Assembly: GCF_003605385.1 (NCBI RefSeq)
Contig: NZ_QYTV02000003.1
Coordinates: 310,001 to 374,000, forward strand
DNA: 64,000 nucleotides
Source: Siminovitchia acidinfaciens
GTDB taxonomy: Bacteria; Bacillota; Bacilli; Bacillales; Bacillaceae_C
Direction: 5' to 3'
Positions 10,856-20,001 of this stretch are shown in pieces; positions within the stretch are counted from its first letter, which is position 1; the number at the start of each line of letters is the position of its first letter. Made by a program: the position numbers and the translations under genes. Under the pieces are notes generated by a model. That model was not told the DNA's origin. It ran no database searches and was given only the letters and a program-made list of their open reading frames with translations.

Positions 10856-12265
10856 ATGGTAGTAGGAGACTTTCCAATTGAGACAGACACGATTGTAGTT
10901 GGTGCCGGACCGGGCGGTTATGTGGCGGCGATTCGAGCGGCACAGCTTGGTCAAAAAGTGACGATTGTTGAAAAAGGTGATCTTGGGGGAGTTTGCCTGA
11001 ACGTAGGATGTATACCATCCAAAGCCCTGATTTCTGCAGGCCATCGTTTCCACGAAGCTAAAAATTCCGAAGACATCGGAATTACCGCGGAAAAAGTCAC
11101 CCTTGATTTTGGGAAAGTTCAAGACTGGAAAGCCGGGGTTGTAAAAAAACTCACAGGAGGCGTTGAAGGACTTCTCAAAGGAAACAAGGTTGACATTGTC
11201 AAAGGAGAAGCCTATTTCGTAGATGAAAACAGCATTCGTGTGATGGATGAAAACTCTGCACAAACATACACTTTTAAAAATGCCATCATTGCAACAGGAT
11301 CCCGCCCTGTAGAAATCCCGGGCTTTAAATATTCAAAGCGCGTGATTGATTCCACAGGAGCTATCAACCTTGATGAACTTCCTGAAAAGCTTGTAGTAAT
11401 CGGCGGAGGTTATATTGGAACTGAACTTGGTTCCGCCTATGCCAACTTTGGAACTGAAGTTACAATCATCGAGGGTGCAGCAGATATTCTTTCCGGATTC
11501 GAAAAGCAAATGACTGCGCTTGTTAAACGTAATTTGAAAAAGAAAAATGTTAAGGTCATTACAAAAGCTGAGGCAAAAGGCGTTGAAGAGACAGACGACG
11601 GAGTAAAAGTTACATATTCTGCTAAAGGTGAAGAACAAACGATTGAAGCGGATTATGTGCTTGTGACCGTAGGAAGAAAGCCTAATACAGACGAACTTGG
11701 ACTTGAGCAAGTTGGAGTCAAGATCAACGATAAAGGGCTTATTGAAGTGGACAAACAATGCAGATCTAATGTTTCCAGCATCTTTGCGATTGGGGATATT
11801 GTTGATGGTCCAAAGCTTGCCCACAAAGCTTCCTATGAAGGTAAAATTGCTGCTGAAGCTATTGCTGGCCAATCTTCGGAAGTTGATTATATCGGCATTC
11901 CGGCGGTCGTCTTCTCAGAGCCTGAATTGGCATCTGTCGGATATTCTGAGCAGGAAGCTAAAGAGGAAGGCATTGAAATTGAAGCAGCCAGATTCCCATT
12001 TGCAGCAAATGGACGTGCGTTGGCTCTTAATGAGACAGACGGCTTTGTCAAGTTGATTACACGTAAAGAAGACGGTTTGATTATTGGTGGCCAGATTGCA
12101 GGGGCTAATGCTTCCGATATGATTGCTGAAATCGGACTTGCGATCGAGGCAGGTATGACCGCGGAAGATGTAGCTATGACCATTCACGCTCACCCGACAC
12201 TGGGTGAGATGACAATGGAGGCTGCAGAGGTTGCACTTGGAACTCCGATTCATGTTATAAAATAA
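10856..12265 (+). CDS. pdhD: Dihydrolipoamide dehydrogenase, E3 of pyruvate dehydrogenase
   Basis: The flavoprotein that reoxidises dihydrolipoate with NAD+. The FAD motif GAGPGG is at residues 16-21, the redox disulfide Cys47/Cys52 is in [12 protein letters not shown], the NAD motif [10 protein letters not shown] follows, and the C-terminal HPTLGE supplies the catalytic His-Glu pair. The length of 469 residues is standard. It starts 3 nt after pdhC with GGAGG before the ATG, and a strong terminator ends the operon. Confidence 0.97.
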   Translation: MVVGDFPIETDTIVVGAGPGGYVAAIRAAQLGQKVTIVEKGDLGGVCLNVGCIPSKALISAGHRFHEAKNSEDIGITAEKVTLDFGKVQDWKAGVVKKLTGGVEGLLKGNKVDIVKGEAYFVDENSIRVMDENSAQTYTFKNAIIATGSRPVEIPGFKYSKRVIDSTGAINLDELPEKLVVIGGGYIGTELGSAYANFGTEVTIIEGAADILSGFEKQMTALVKRNLKKKNVKVITKAEAKGVEETDDGVKVTYSAKGEEQTIEADYVLVTVGRKPNTDELGLEQVGVKINDKGLIEVDKQCRSNVSSIFAIGDIVDGPKLAHKASYEGKIAAEAIAGQSSEVDYIGIPAVVFSEPELASVGYSEQEAKEEGIEIEAARFPFAANGRALALNETDGFVKLITRKEDGLIIGGQIAGANASDMIAEIGLAIEAGMTAEDVAMTIHAHPTLGEMTMEAAEVALGTPIHVIK

Positions 12266-12270
12266 TATAT

Positions 12271-12313
12271 AAACCCATGGAAATATCTGTTTAAATTTCC
12301 ATGGGTTTTTCTT
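12271..12313 (+). terminator. Terminator of the pdh operon
   Basis: A 14-bp stem (AAACCCATGGAAAT/ATTTCCATGGGTTT) followed by TTTTCTTTT. Confidence 0.93.
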
Positions 12314-12393
12314 TTGGAAGGTTTAAACTGTCCCATAAAGTGCATATTATCAATATAAGGAGTTGTTATTTCCTGTAAAGATGGTGATATGCA

Positions 12394-12648
12394 TTGAAAA
12401 AATATGTGGCACTCCTATTGCAGTTGATGATATGGAGCGGATTTACATTGGTGGAATGGCTGTCTGGAAGGGACCATATGCTTGCGAAAACGATTTTATT
12501 TGCTGTATTTTTTTATCTTGCATTTTTGATTGCTAGAATGATAGTTAAATCTAATAAAACTACAATATTCATAACCCTTGCAAGTTTAGGTGCTTATGCA
12601 GGGATTCATTTATTGCTGAATACTTTATTGAGATCGGCTTTTTTATAA
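12394..12648 (+). CDS. Small membrane protein, unknown function
   Basis: An 84-residue hydrophobic protein with about three membrane segments (near residues 4-20, 30-50 and 58-78), separated by short basic loops. It starts at TTG with a GATGGTGA RBS about 6 nt upstream. I do not recognise a family. It sits between the pdh terminator and the deacetylase gene, where B. subtilis has slp, to which I see no similarity. Confidence 0.6.
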   Translation: MKKYVALLLQLMIWSGFTLVEWLSGRDHMLAKTILFAVFFYLAFLIARMIVKSNKTTIFITLASLGAYAGIHLLLNTLLRSAFL

Positions 12649-12677
12649 TTGACGAGGGTTTCTCCAGTATCTATCAT
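12649..12677 (+). promoter_or_regulatory. Candidate sigma-A promoter for the deacetylase gene
   Basis: TTGACG (12649-12654), an exact 17-bp spacer and TATCAT (12672-12677), about 60 nt before the start codon. The -35 abuts the stop codon of the preceding ORF. Confidence 0.55.
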
Positions 12678-12736
12678 ATTGAAAGAAAGTTATAATGGAA
12701 TAAATTTGTAGTTTGCTAAGATGGAAGGAGAAAGGG

Positions 12737-13570
12737 ATGCGAAAGTTTTTCACCATGGTGCCAGTGATTCTTCTGCTGGCTGCATGCAGTAGCGAGCAAG
12801 CGGCACAGGAAGACAAGCATGTAGAGGATAAAAAGGTTGAGCAGGAGAGCAAGACTGATGATCAGATACAAAAGGAGACAAAGGAAAAAGATCAAGTAAG
12901 TGAAGATAAGCAGGAAAATGAGAATCTGGCAGTCATGCCGGAGTATAGAATGAATGAGGGTACTTTTGCTCTGGAACCTATCGGGGAAGCAAATCCTAAG
13001 GTCGCCCTTTTGACCATTGATGATGCTCCTGATAAACACGCATTGGAAATGGCAAAAACATTGAAAAAATTGGATGCGCCAGCAATTTTTTTCGTCAATG
13101 GGCATTTCATCAACACTCCGGAAAAGGAAGAAATCATAAAAGAAATACATGATCTTGGTTTTGTAATCGGAAACCATACATATTCCCATAGCGACTTGAC
13201 AACATTGCCTGAAGAAAAGCAAAAGGAGGAAATCCTTTCTGTAAACGAAATCGTTGAACAAGTCACGGGCGAAAAGCCAAAGTTTTTCCGTGCTCCATTT
13301 GGTAGCAATACTGACTTTAGCAAACAATTAGTCAGGGAAGAACAAATGTTATTAATGAACTGGACATATGGCTATGACTGGGAATCGGAATATATGAACG
13401 GAGATGCTATCGCGGATATTATGGTCAACACACCGTTGCTGCAAGACGGAGCTAATTTGTTGATGCACGATCGCGAGTGGACGAATGAAGGTTTGGAGAG
13501 GATAGTTGAAGGTTTGCGCGATCAAGGATATGAAATCCTTGATCCGGATTTAATTGATACGGAAATTTAA
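12737..13570 (+). CDS. Polysaccharide deacetylase family lipoprotein
   Basis: A 277-residue lipoprotein: basic N-terminus, hydrophobic stretch and lipobox LLAAC (Cys17), then a charged Glu/Lys/Gln linker, then a NodB-type carbohydrate esterase domain. Motif 1 is TIDDAP (usually TFDDGP), motif 2 is HTYSHSD with the two metal His, and motif 3 is RAPFGSN. It probably removes acetyl groups from cell-wall or capsule polysaccharide at the outer membrane face. I start at the ATG right after AAGGAGAAAGGG; the frame extends 8 codons further upstream. The altered motif 1 keeps both Asp residues. Confidence 0.85.
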   Translation: MRKFFTMVPVILLLAACSSEQAAQEDKHVEDKKVEQESKTDDQIQKETKEKDQVSEDKQENENLAVMPEYRMNEGTFALEPIGEANPKVALLTIDDAPDKHALEMAKTLKKLDAPAIFFVNGHFINTPEKEEIIKEIHDLGFVIGNHTYSHSDLTTLPEEKQKEEILSVNEIVEQVTGEKPKFFRAPFGSNTDFSKQLVREEQMLLMNWTYGYDWESEYMNGDAIADIMVNTPLLQDGANLLMHDREWTNEGLERIVEGLRDQGYEILDPDLIDTEI

Positions 13571-13609
13571 TAAATCTCCAATTCTTTGATTGTGACATAC
13601 AATTTAGGC

Positions 13610-13638
13610 TTGAAAAACGATATGTGTTATATTATTAT
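13610..13638 (+). promoter_or_regulatory. Promoter of the SR1 RNA
   Basis: TTGAAA (13610-13615), a 17-bp spacer and TATTAT (13633-13638). Start about 13645 would give a transcript close to 200 nt. The spacer includes TATGTGTTATA, which resembles CcpN operator sequences; repression by CcpN is known for SR1 in B. subtilis and is inference here. Confidence 0.65.
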
Positions 13639-13683
13639 AAAATTAACAAAGCTTAAGTTTATTCACAGAAAGGGATGGAGAAG

Positions 13684-13800
13684 ATGGGGATCATCATCTG
13701 CCAGGAATGCAATTCAACCATCGAATATTTCGAGGATGAAAAGGTAACGAAGCTTTATTCCTGTTGCTGTGAATGCAATGAACAAAAAGATGAAAAATGA
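13684..13800 (+). CDS. sr1P: SR1P, GapA-interacting small peptide
   Basis: A 38-residue peptide (MGIIICQECNSTIEYFEDEK, then a Cys cluster YSCCCECN and an acidic end). It matches the plan of B. subtilis SR1P (CQ-C, YFEDEKVT, Cys-rich tail), which binds glyceraldehyde-3-phosphate dehydrogenase GapA and promotes its link with RNase J1. The Cys pattern suggests zinc binding. The ATG follows AGGGATGGAG. It is carried on the SR1-like RNA. Notably rnjA lies in the same window. Confidence 0.85.
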   Translation: MGIIICQECNSTIEYFEDEKVTKLYSCCCECNEQKDEK

Positions 13801-13810
13801 CGGAAGTGAT

Positions 13811-13844
13811 GGAGCATCCCAGTAGGGACGCTCCTTTTGTATTT
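13811..13844 (+). terminator. SR1 terminator
   Basis: Stem GGAGCATCCC/GGGACGCTCC (one mismatch), 4-nt loop, then TTTTGTATTT. Confidence 0.88.
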
Positions 13845-13885
13845 AATAAACCACGACTCTTAAGGAAAAAGGAGTTGTTTCAAAG

Positions 13886-14851
13886 ATGTCAAATTGGAGA
13901 ACAAGAGTGACAGATTTGCTGAATATACAATATCCGATCGTTCAGGGAGGGCTGGCTTATCTTGCGTATGCTGATTTGGCATCTGCTGTTTCCAATGCTG
14001 GCGGCCTTGGGCAAATAACAGCCATGTCACTTTCTTCCCCTGATGAACTAAAAAAAGAAATAAGAAAGACTAAATTAATGACCGACAAGCCGTTCGGTGT
14101 GAACTTTGCCATCGGCCAGCATGGTCGTCCATTTGAACACATGCTGGAAGCCGCAATCGAAGAGGGGATTCAGGTTGTATCCGTAACAGGCGGGAATCCA
14201 ACCGGATTTTTTAAGAAACTTGAAGGAGTTCCAGTTAAAAAGCTTGTTCTAGTTGCTGCCAAGCGCCAGGCCCTCAAGGCGGAAGAGCTTGGTGCCGATG
14301 CTGTCATAGTGGTCGGGCAGGAAGGGGGAGGGCATATTGGGAGGGGTGATACAGGAACATTTGTCCTCGTTCCAACTGTTGTTGATGCTCTTCGGATACC
14401 GGTCATCGCTTCGGGCGGAATTGCGGATGGCAGGGGATTCATGGCTGCTTTGAGTCTTGGGGCGGAAGGAATTGAGATGGGGACAAGGTTCATAGCAACA
14501 AAGGAATGCATCCATGCGTCTAATCGCTATAAACAGGCGATTATCGACGGAACAGAGTCGGATACACAGGTTATTAAAAGAACTCTAAAAGCACCGGGAC
14601 GCGTAATCGAAACCCCGTGGTCAAATAAAATAATTGAACTGGAAGATGCGGGAGCCAGCTTTGAAGATCTGAAAGAGTATATAAGCGGATCGGCCAACAA
14701 AAGATATATTTATGATGGAAAGCCAGAGCAAGGCTTTGGCTGGGCTGGGCAGGCGATCGGTTTGATAAATAAAATCTTGAGTGTTGAAGAGTTAATAAAA
14801 ATGATTATAAGAGATGCAGAAAAAATTCGTATGAAGTGGAGTGTGAAATAA
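13886..14851 (+). CDS. Nitronate monooxygenase family protein (YrpB/FabK-like)
   Basis: A 321-residue FMN-dependent TIM-barrel protein. It shows PIVQGGLAYLAYADLASAVSNAGGLG at the N-terminus, the VGQEGGGHIGR motif and VIASGGIADGRG, typical of 2-nitropropane dioxygenase-like enzymes. It may oxidise alkyl nitronates or be a FabK-like enoyl-ACP reductase; sequence alone does not settle this. Its TAA overlaps the ATG of yktA by one base, so the two are cotranscribed. In B. subtilis slp and speA occupy this position. Confidence 0.85.
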   Translation: MSNWRTRVTDLLNIQYPIVQGGLAYLAYADLASAVSNAGGLGQITAMSLSSPDELKKEIRKTKLMTDKPFGVNFAIGQHGRPFEHMLEAAIEEGIQVVSVTGGNPTGFFKKLEGVPVKKLVLVAAKRQALKAEELGADAVIVVGQEGGGHIGRGDTGTFVLVPTVVDALRIPVIASGGIADGRGFMAALSLGAEGIEMGTRFIATKECIHASNRYKQAIIDGTESDTQVIKRTLKAPGRVIETPWSNKIIELEDAGASFEDLKEYISGSANKRYIYDGKPEQGFGWAGQAIGLINKILSVEELIKMIIRDAEKIRMKWSVK

Positions 14852-15120
14852 TGGATTACCAATATCCAATTTCCCATCAGTGGTCGACTGAAGAGACTGT
14901 AGATGTCATCAATTTTTTTCAATCCGTAGAGCGAGCATATGAAAAAGGAATCACGCGAAATGATCTGATGCAGGCATACCGACGTTTTAAGGAGATTGTT
15001 CCGGGGAAAGCAGATGAGAAGAACATTTGTAATGAATTTGAAGAAGTAAGCGGTTATTCAGCTTATCAGGTTGTCAAGAAAATGAGGCAGGCCGCTCCGG
15101 AAGAAAAGATACAATTTTAA
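14851..15120 (+). CDS. yktA: UPF0223 family protein YktA
   Basis: An 89-residue helical protein of unknown function (MDYQYPISHQWSTEETVDV to EEKIQF). It matches the YktA/UPF0223 family in length and sequence. The start ATG overlaps the stop of the preceding gene (TAATG). In B. subtilis yktB follows; here it is missing. Confidence 0.88.
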   Translation: MDYQYPISHQWSTEETVDVINFFQSVERAYEKGITRNDLMQAYRRFKEIVPGKADEKNICNEFEEVSGYSAYQVVKKMRQAAPEEKIQF

Positions 15121-15321
15121 ATGCGTCATTATTCGCAAGCAGGCATCAAGGGTTTATAAATGTCGACAAATGGGTACTTAACTACTAACAAAGAACTCAT
15201 TTATAAACATCCTGGGTAAGTGCACAATTTTGTTACCGGCATTCAGTCGGCAACATATGATAGAGTAAGCGAATGGATAAGGGAAGCACTTGCACACTAA
15301 TCTCGGAAGGAGTGTTCAATT
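15121..15321. other. Spacer with two inverted repeats
   Basis: No gene is seen. GTTTATAAATG (15152-15162) is repeated inverted as CATTTATAAAC (15198-15208), with 35 bp between. GTTACCG and CGGCAAC (15233-15255) form a second, near-perfect palindrome. Neither has a T run, so operator-like or leader structures are more likely than terminators. Confidence 0.5.
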
Positions 15322-15516
15322 ATGAAGCAAGTAGTCAACGCTTATCGAAAGAAGTCAGTGGATAAACAAAAGCTTGCTGTCCTTCACCTGGAATTAAACT
15401 ATGAACTCGCTGTCCTTTTTGATGCAATGCAAGACAACAATGAAGAGATGAAGACGAAAGCAAAACGTAAACTGGAAAGAATCCGTGCTGAATTGATAAG
15501 GATGGAAGCATTATAA
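15322..15516 (+). CDS. Small YkzI-like protein
   Basis: A 64-residue charged, helical protein (KLAVLHLELNYELAVLFDAMQ). It starts ATG with GGAAGGAG about 8 nt upstream. Position between yktA and the inositol monophosphatase gene matches B. subtilis ykzI. Function unknown. The family name rests mainly on position. Confidence 0.65.
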   Translation: MKQVVNAYRKKSVDKQKLAVLHLELNYELAVLFDAMQDNNEEMKTKAKRKLERIRAELIRMEAL

Positions 15517-15639
15517 CCATCCATGCAGATGAACAAAATAAGTCAGAGGTTGATGACGAACTCTTTCTCAGAGCTTTTTGGGATGAAGGAGTTCGTCTTT
15601 TGTTGTTGGATAGAAAAGTTTAATGTATAAACTGAAAAA

Positions 15640-16275
15640 TGAATGGAGCTTCAGTTCCTATCGACTAGGAGACTTCGCTTTTTCTATACGTTAAGTCAAC
15701 AAAAACTCTGTTCCTTCGCCATAGTTACTCAGGAAGCCTTGTTCAGCTCATCGGAAAGCCGCATGAAGTTATTAGAAGGAGGAAGACTCATGGCGCTTAG
15801 AAGTAAGCTGCTTGGATTCGATGGAGAGGACGTCCGAGTGCCACCGACGCACAGGAAGTTCTAGTGCAAGCGAAGCGGCAGGATGTGGCGCGCTGAGCCT
15901 GCCGAGTGCCATAGGTGAGGATTAAGCCAATCGCTATTGCAGGCAAACTACGCCATCAGAAGCGCGTCTGACGCTTGTCGCCGTAGGCACTCTCGCACTT
16001 CCCTATCCATTATCTCGTCAGAGTCACTTTTGTCCTACAGGATGAATTTGCTTCTGCGCCAAAGGTTGACTCGAGGAAGTTTTGTTCTGTTCGTCGCAAA
16101 GCTGCCCGAAGCGACTCTAGACAAGTTTCATATGATGTGATTGAAGTTGGCAGCTTCCCGTGTGGTGGCTGAAGTGCTGCCTCCCGAGAATTGTCTTATT
16201 GGCCGTGCTGGACAAGGCGTTTCTGATTTTCGCAAGTCTGTACGTTGATGAGCAGGTGCATGCGCTTTTCTTAAT
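15640..16275. repeat. Composite of dispersed repeats, two E-element cores
   Basis: This 640-bp non-coding block contains two E-element cores. One is partial, near 15720-15790, with GAAAGCCGCATGAAG. The other is full, about 16020-16275, with CGTCGCAAAGCTG, GATGTGATTGAAG, GTGGTGGCTGAAGTGCTGCC and an end TGCGCTTTTCTTA. Between them is the module with mini-hairpins (ACGCACAGGAAGT, GTGCAAGCGAAGC, GCAGGATGTGGC) seen at five other places. It ends about 70 bp before the next start codon. Confidence 0.85.
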
Positions 16276-16344
16276 CGCTTGAAAATATGTTTGATATTCA
16301 ATAAGCTGAAGAGTGAAGAAGGAAAGACTGATCGGAGGATGACA

Positions 16345-17148
16345 ATGGTAAATTGGACAACGATAGATAAACATGCCAAGGAATGGCTTAAAGAAGCCGG
16401 CAAAAGAATTGTCTCTTCTTTTGTAACGGCACCGGAAATCATGACAAAAACCAATCCGGATGATCTGGTAACGAATATCGATCAAGAAACTGAACAGTTT
16501 TTTACTGAAAAAATAAGAGAAACATTTTCAAGTCACCGTATTTTAGGCGAAGAAGGATTCGGTGATGAATTGACTAAAGTATCGGGCATCATATGGATTA
16601 TTGACCCGATTGATGGTACAACTAATTTTGTTCATCAGCAAAGGAATTTTATGATTTCCATAGGAATTTATGAAGATGGAGAACCAAGGCTGGGATACGT
16701 ATACGATGTCGTGCATCAGGACCTTTACTATGCAAAATCTGGTGAAGGTGCTTATTGGAACGATGTGAAGCTGTCATTGTTGAAAGAAGTACCTGTGGAA
16801 AAAGCCTTGATTGGAATCAATTCAACATGGCTTATATCCAATCGCCTGATTGATCCTAGAGAGACTTTGATACCACTCGTAAATGATGCAAGGGGAACCC
16901 GTTCGTACGGTTCAGCTGCACTTGAATTTGTGTATGTTGCTACGGGACGGCTAGATGCATACATAACAATGAGGCTTTCACCATGGGATTTTGCAGGGGG
17001 CAAAATCATTGTGGAGGAAGTGGGCGGAAAGGTGAGCAATTTAAGGGGGGAGCCCTTAAACATTTTGGAGAAAAATCCGATTGTAGTGGCGAAACCGGGT
17101 CTCCATGAAAAAATCATACAAAAATACCTATCAAAAGGATTTTCATAA
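16345..17148 (+). CDS. suhB: Inositol monophosphatase family protein (YktC/SuhB)
   Basis: A 267-residue Mg2+/Li+-sensitive phosphatase. It has the GEEGF motif, the hallmark WIIDPIDGTTNFVH metal site, and the C-terminal WDFAGGKIIVEEVGG motif. It probably hydrolyses inositol phosphates or a related phosphomonoester. I start at ATG 16345, 6 nt after CGGAGG; the frame is open back to 16279 but lacks an RBS. Same place as B. subtilis yktC. Its TAA stop is at the end of a truncated dispersed repeat (TAAGAAAAATGC). Confidence 0.92.
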   Translation: MVNWTTIDKHAKEWLKEAGKRIVSSFVTAPEIMTKTNPDDLVTNIDQETEQFFTEKIRETFSSHRILGEEGFGDELTKVSGIIWIIDPIDGTTNFVHQQRNFMISIGIYEDGEPRLGYVYDVVHQDLYYAKSGEGAYWNDVKLSLLKEVPVEKALIGINSTWLISNRLIDPRETLIPLVNDARGTRSYGSAALEFVYVATGRLDAYITMRLSPWDFAGGKIIVEEVGGKVSNLRGEPLNILEKNPIVVAKPGLHEKIIQKYLSKGFS

Positions 17149-17330
17149 GAAAAATGCAAGCGGCTTGTGACCTCGAGAGGCTAAGCGCTAAAGCAGGCTC
17201 CGTCAGTGGCATCATCGAAGTTAACGCTTTTTCTTCGTGAGATGAACGCTTTCGAAGGTTTCCTTGTCCTGTTGCTTCGCTTGCACAAGGACGACCTGTG
17301 CGTCTCTGGACAATGAAAAGCTTCTTTTAA
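17146..17330. repeat. Truncated dispersed repeat after suhB
   Basis: Begins TAAGAAAAATGC at the suhB stop, then CTTGTGACCTCGAG, the reverse complement of the E-element start, then CTGTTGCTTCGCTTGCAC, the inverse of the mini-hairpin module. The middle of the element is missing. Confidence 0.7.
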
Positions 17331-17363
17331 ATAAAATATATTAAAACAAACTTTACTTTTGAA

Positions 17364-17398
17364 GAAACGGCCCGGAAATATTGCCGGACCGTTTCTGT
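17364..17398. terminator. Hairpin between suhB and ylaF
   Basis: GAAACGG/CCGTTTC plus CCGG/CCGG make an 11-bp stem with one mismatch. It lies between converging genes. T runs are short on both sides, so it is moderate evidence for a bidirectional terminator. Confidence 0.55.
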
Positions 17399-17435
17399 AT
17401 GAATTCAGGAGTGAAGTGTAAACATAAAACAAAGT

Positions 17436-17621
17436 TTACAATTTACCTGCTTCTCTATATTTTTTCTTAGTTGCAAAGCCATAGCCCATTATAGAGATTA
17501 AAATAATCAAACAGACGATCATTCCGACGGGACTTCCTGCACCGAGGGAAAAGCCCATCCCTATGATAGATAACGCTGCTAATATGGCTAAAAAAAGAAA
17601 ATTCCACTTAATGCCATTCAC
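17436..17621 (-). CDS. ylaF: YlaF-family small membrane protein
   Basis: A 61-residue protein with two membrane segments (FLFLAILAALSIIGMGFSLG and VGMIVCLIILISIMGYGFA) and a basic tail. I start at GTG 17621, 8 nt after GAGGAGGG. Position next to typA matches B. subtilis ylaF (DUF5325). Function unknown. It is divergent from typA. Confidence 0.75.
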   Translation of the reverse strand: MNGIKWNFLFLAILAALSIIGMGFSLGAGSPVGMIVCLIILISIMGYGFATKKKYREAGKL

Positions 17622-17659
17622 GCTGTTCGCCCTCCTCATCCATTTATTGTACAAAAAAA

Positions 17660-17689
17660 TTAACGGCTTGGCTACTATTGTGATATAAT
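17660..17689 (+). promoter_or_regulatory. Promoter upstream of the typA leader repeat
   Basis: TTAACG, an 18-bp spacer and TATAAT (17684-17689) with an extended TGn just before it. It lies about 390 bp before typA, so the transcript would carry the whole E element as its 5' leader. Confidence 0.6.
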
Positions 17690-17771
17690 CATTAGGTTAT
17701 ATGCTATATTTGTTCAATTTGTAGAAAATATAACGTTAGACAGAATTTTCTATTCAAAAGGGGATTCATCA

Positions 17772-18060
17772 TGTCTAACTCCGATTGACAGGATGTCCTA
17801 GTACCGACGGAGCCACAGAACGTGGCGTATTAAGTCGGCCAGACACCATCGGCTCGAGGTCACAAGTTGCGAGGAAGTATATTCAGGATGAACATACTCC
17901 TGTGGCATTTTATATTCGAGGAAGTGCATGTTTCCCTCGTCGAAAAGCTGTATGAAGTAAGTGATTTCGGAGATGTTTTTCAAGGTGTGATTGAAATCAG
18001 TTGCCTTGCTGTGATAGCTGAGGAACTGTTACTCGCAATTTGCCTTGCGCTTTTCTTTAA
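17772..18060 (+). repeat. E element in the typA leader
   Basis: A near full-length copy. It starts with the mini-hairpin GACAGGATGTCC and runs through GGCTCGAGGTCACAAG, GTCGAAAAGCTGTATGAAG, GTGTGATTGAAATCAG and ATAGCTGAGGAACTG to the end TGCGCTTTTCTTT. The typA RBS begins 10 nt later. A continuous frame runs through it in phase with typA but has no RBS of its own. Confidence 0.85.
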
Positions 18061-18082
18061 AACTCAGGCAGGAGGAAATACT

Positions 18083-19912
18083 TTGAATAAAAGAAATGAT
18101 ATAAGAAATATTGCAATTATCGCTCACGTTGACCATGGGAAAACAACTTTGGTCGACCAACTCCTTAAGCAATCCGGAACTTTCAGGACGAACGAGCATG
18201 TCGAAGACCGGGTAATGGATTCCAATGACTTGGAACGTGAACGAGGAATAACAATTTTGGCTAAAAATACCGCCATTCAATATAAAGATACAAAAATCAA
18301 TATCATGGATACACCGGGCCATGCCGATTTTGGTGGGGAAGTGGAACGGATATTAAAAATGGTGGACGGAGTCCTTCTAGTTGTTGATGCATATGAAGGC
18401 TGCATGCCCCAAACTCGTTTTGTATTGAAAAAAGCCTTGGAACAGAACCTTACACCCATCGTTGTGGTAAATAAGATTGACCGGGACTTTGCCCGGCCTG
18501 AAGAAGTGGTAGATGAGGTTCTTGAATTATTTATCGAGCTTGATGCCAATGACGATCAATTGGAGTTCCCAGTCATTTATGCTTCAGGCATCAACGGAAC
18601 GGCAAGCAAGGAGCCCACTCATCAAGATGAAAATATGGAAGTTCTTTATGAAACGATCCTGGAACATATTCCGGCACCGGTTGAAAACCGGGATGAGCCT
18701 CTCCAGTTTCAAGTATCTCTCCTGGACTATGATAAATATGTCGGACGGGTTGGTGTCGGCCGTATTTTCCGAGGAACAATCAAGGTAGGACAGCAAGTTG
18801 CCCTTATGAAACAGGATGGACATGTCAAGCAATTCCGCGTGACAAAGTTATTTGGTTTCTTCGGATTAAAAAGGGTTGAAATTGATGAAGCGTATACCGG
18901 GGATATCGTGGCAATATCAGGAATGGAAGATATCAACGTTGGAGAAACGCTATGTCCGGTTGATCATCAAGAACCTCTGCCAATGGTAAAAATAGACGAG
19001 CCTACTTTGCAAATGACATTTCTGGTCAACAACAGCCCATTTGCGGGTAGAGAGGGTAAATTTGTAACAGCTAGAAAAATTGAGGAAAGACTTAAAACAC
19101 AGCTAGAGACGGATGTAAGCCTACGTGTAGAAGATACAGATTCACCTGATGCCTGGGTTGTTTCCGGGAGGGGTGAGCTGCATCTGTCCATTTTAATTGA
19201 GAACATGCGCCGTGAAGGGTTTGAACTTCAGGTATCCAAACCGAAGGTCATTGTCAAAGAAATTGACGGTACCTTATGCGAACCTATTGAGCGTGTCCAA
19301 ATTGACACACCTGAGGAATATACAGGAAGCATCATTGAATCACTTGGCACACGAAAAGGAACAATGCTGGACATGATAAACAACGGAAAAGGGCAGGTCC
19401 GTTTGATATTTAATGTTCCTGCAAGGGGATTGATCGGATATACTACCGAGTTCATGTCAATAACACGAGGTTATGGAATTTTGAACCATACATTTGACAC
19501 ATATGAGCCGATGGCTTCGGGCCAGATTGGCGGCAGGCGTCAAGGGGTGCTTGTTTCGATGGAAGGCGGAAAAGCCACTGCCTACGGGATTATGCATATT
19601 GAAGATAGGGGTACAATTTTCGTCGAGCCAGGCACTGAGATTTATGAGGGCATGATTGTCGGAGAACATACGAGAGAGAATGATTTGGCGGTAAATATCA
19701 CAAAAACGAAGCACGCAACAAATGTCCGTTCAGCAAATAAGGACCAGACATCAGTAATCAAGAGACCGCGGATCATGTCTTTGGAAGAATCCCTTGAGTA
19801 TTTGAATGATGATGAATTATGTGAAGTGACTCCAGAGTCCATTCGTCTGCGTAAGACAATTTTGAACAAAAATGAACGGGAAAAAGTAGCTAAAAAGAAA
19901 AAGTTTGCGTAA
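18083..19912 (+). CDS. typA: Ribosome-associated GTPase TypA/BipA
   Basis: A translational GTPase of the EF-G family that binds the 70S ribosome and supports growth in cold and stress. G motifs are [17 protein letters not shown] and VNKIDR near the N-terminus; domains II, III and V and the BipA-specific C-terminal domain follow. I start at TTG 18083, 7 nt after GGAGG, giving [20 protein letters not shown] and 609 residues, the usual size. B. subtilis orthologue is ylaG. Confidence 0.96.
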   Translation: MNKRNDIRNIAIIAHVDHGKTTLVDQLLKQSGTFRTNEHVEDRVMDSNDLERERGITILAKNTAIQYKDTKINIMDTPGHADFGGEVERILKMVDGVLLVVDAYEGCMPQTRFVLKKALEQNLTPIVVVNKIDRDFARPEEVVDEVLELFIELDANDDQLEFPVIYASGINGTASKEPTHQDENMEVLYETILEHIPAPVENRDEPLQFQVSLLDYDKYVGRVGVGRIFRGTIKVGQQVALMKQDGHVKQFRVTKLFGFFGLKRVEIDEAYTGDIVAISGMEDINVGETLCPVDHQEPLPMVKIDEPTLQMTFLVNNSPFAGREGKFVTARKIEERLKTQLETDVSLRVEDTDSPDAWVVSGRGELHLSILIENMRREGFELQVSKPKVIVKEIDGTLCEPIERVQIDTPEEYTGSIIESLGTRKGTMLDMINNGKGQVRLIFNVPARGLIGYTTEFMSITRGYGILNHTFDTYEPMASGQIGGRRQGVLVSMEGGKATAYGIMHIEDRGTIFVEPGTEIYEGMIVGEHTRENDLAVNITKTKHATNVRSANKDQTSVIKRPRIMSLEESLEYLNDDELCEVTPESIRLRKTILNKNEREKVAKKKKFA

Positions 19913-20001
19913 AGCATTATAAAGCTTACGAAATATGGTATGCTTAATTGGGATTCCTTTATATAAGGAATCCCTTTCTAAAGAAATAGGAGGTATCATG
20001 A

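Larger units (their letters stand above)
13645..13844 (+). ncRNA. SR1-like dual-function RNA
   Basis: In B. subtilis SR1 is a 205-nt RNA between pdhD and speA that base-pairs with ahrC mRNA and also encodes SR1P. Here a promoter, an SR1P-like ORF and a terminator define a unit of about 200 nt at the corresponding place. The promoter-to-terminator length and encoded peptide support orthology; pairing with ahrC cannot be tested from this window. End points are estimates. Confidence 0.75.

Noticed and set aside
11333-11872. A 179-codon minus-strand frame inside pdhD
   Set aside because: Antisense to conserved coding sequence and with no supporting signal.
16117-16485. Minus-strand frames of 108-122 codons near suhB
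   Set aside because: They run through repeat sequence and the start of suhB without an RBS or recognisable product.
17867-18082. A 72-codon in-frame N-terminal extension of TypA
   Set aside because: It is repeat sequence with no RBS, and TypA proteins begin at the segment coded from 18083, which has a perfect RBS.
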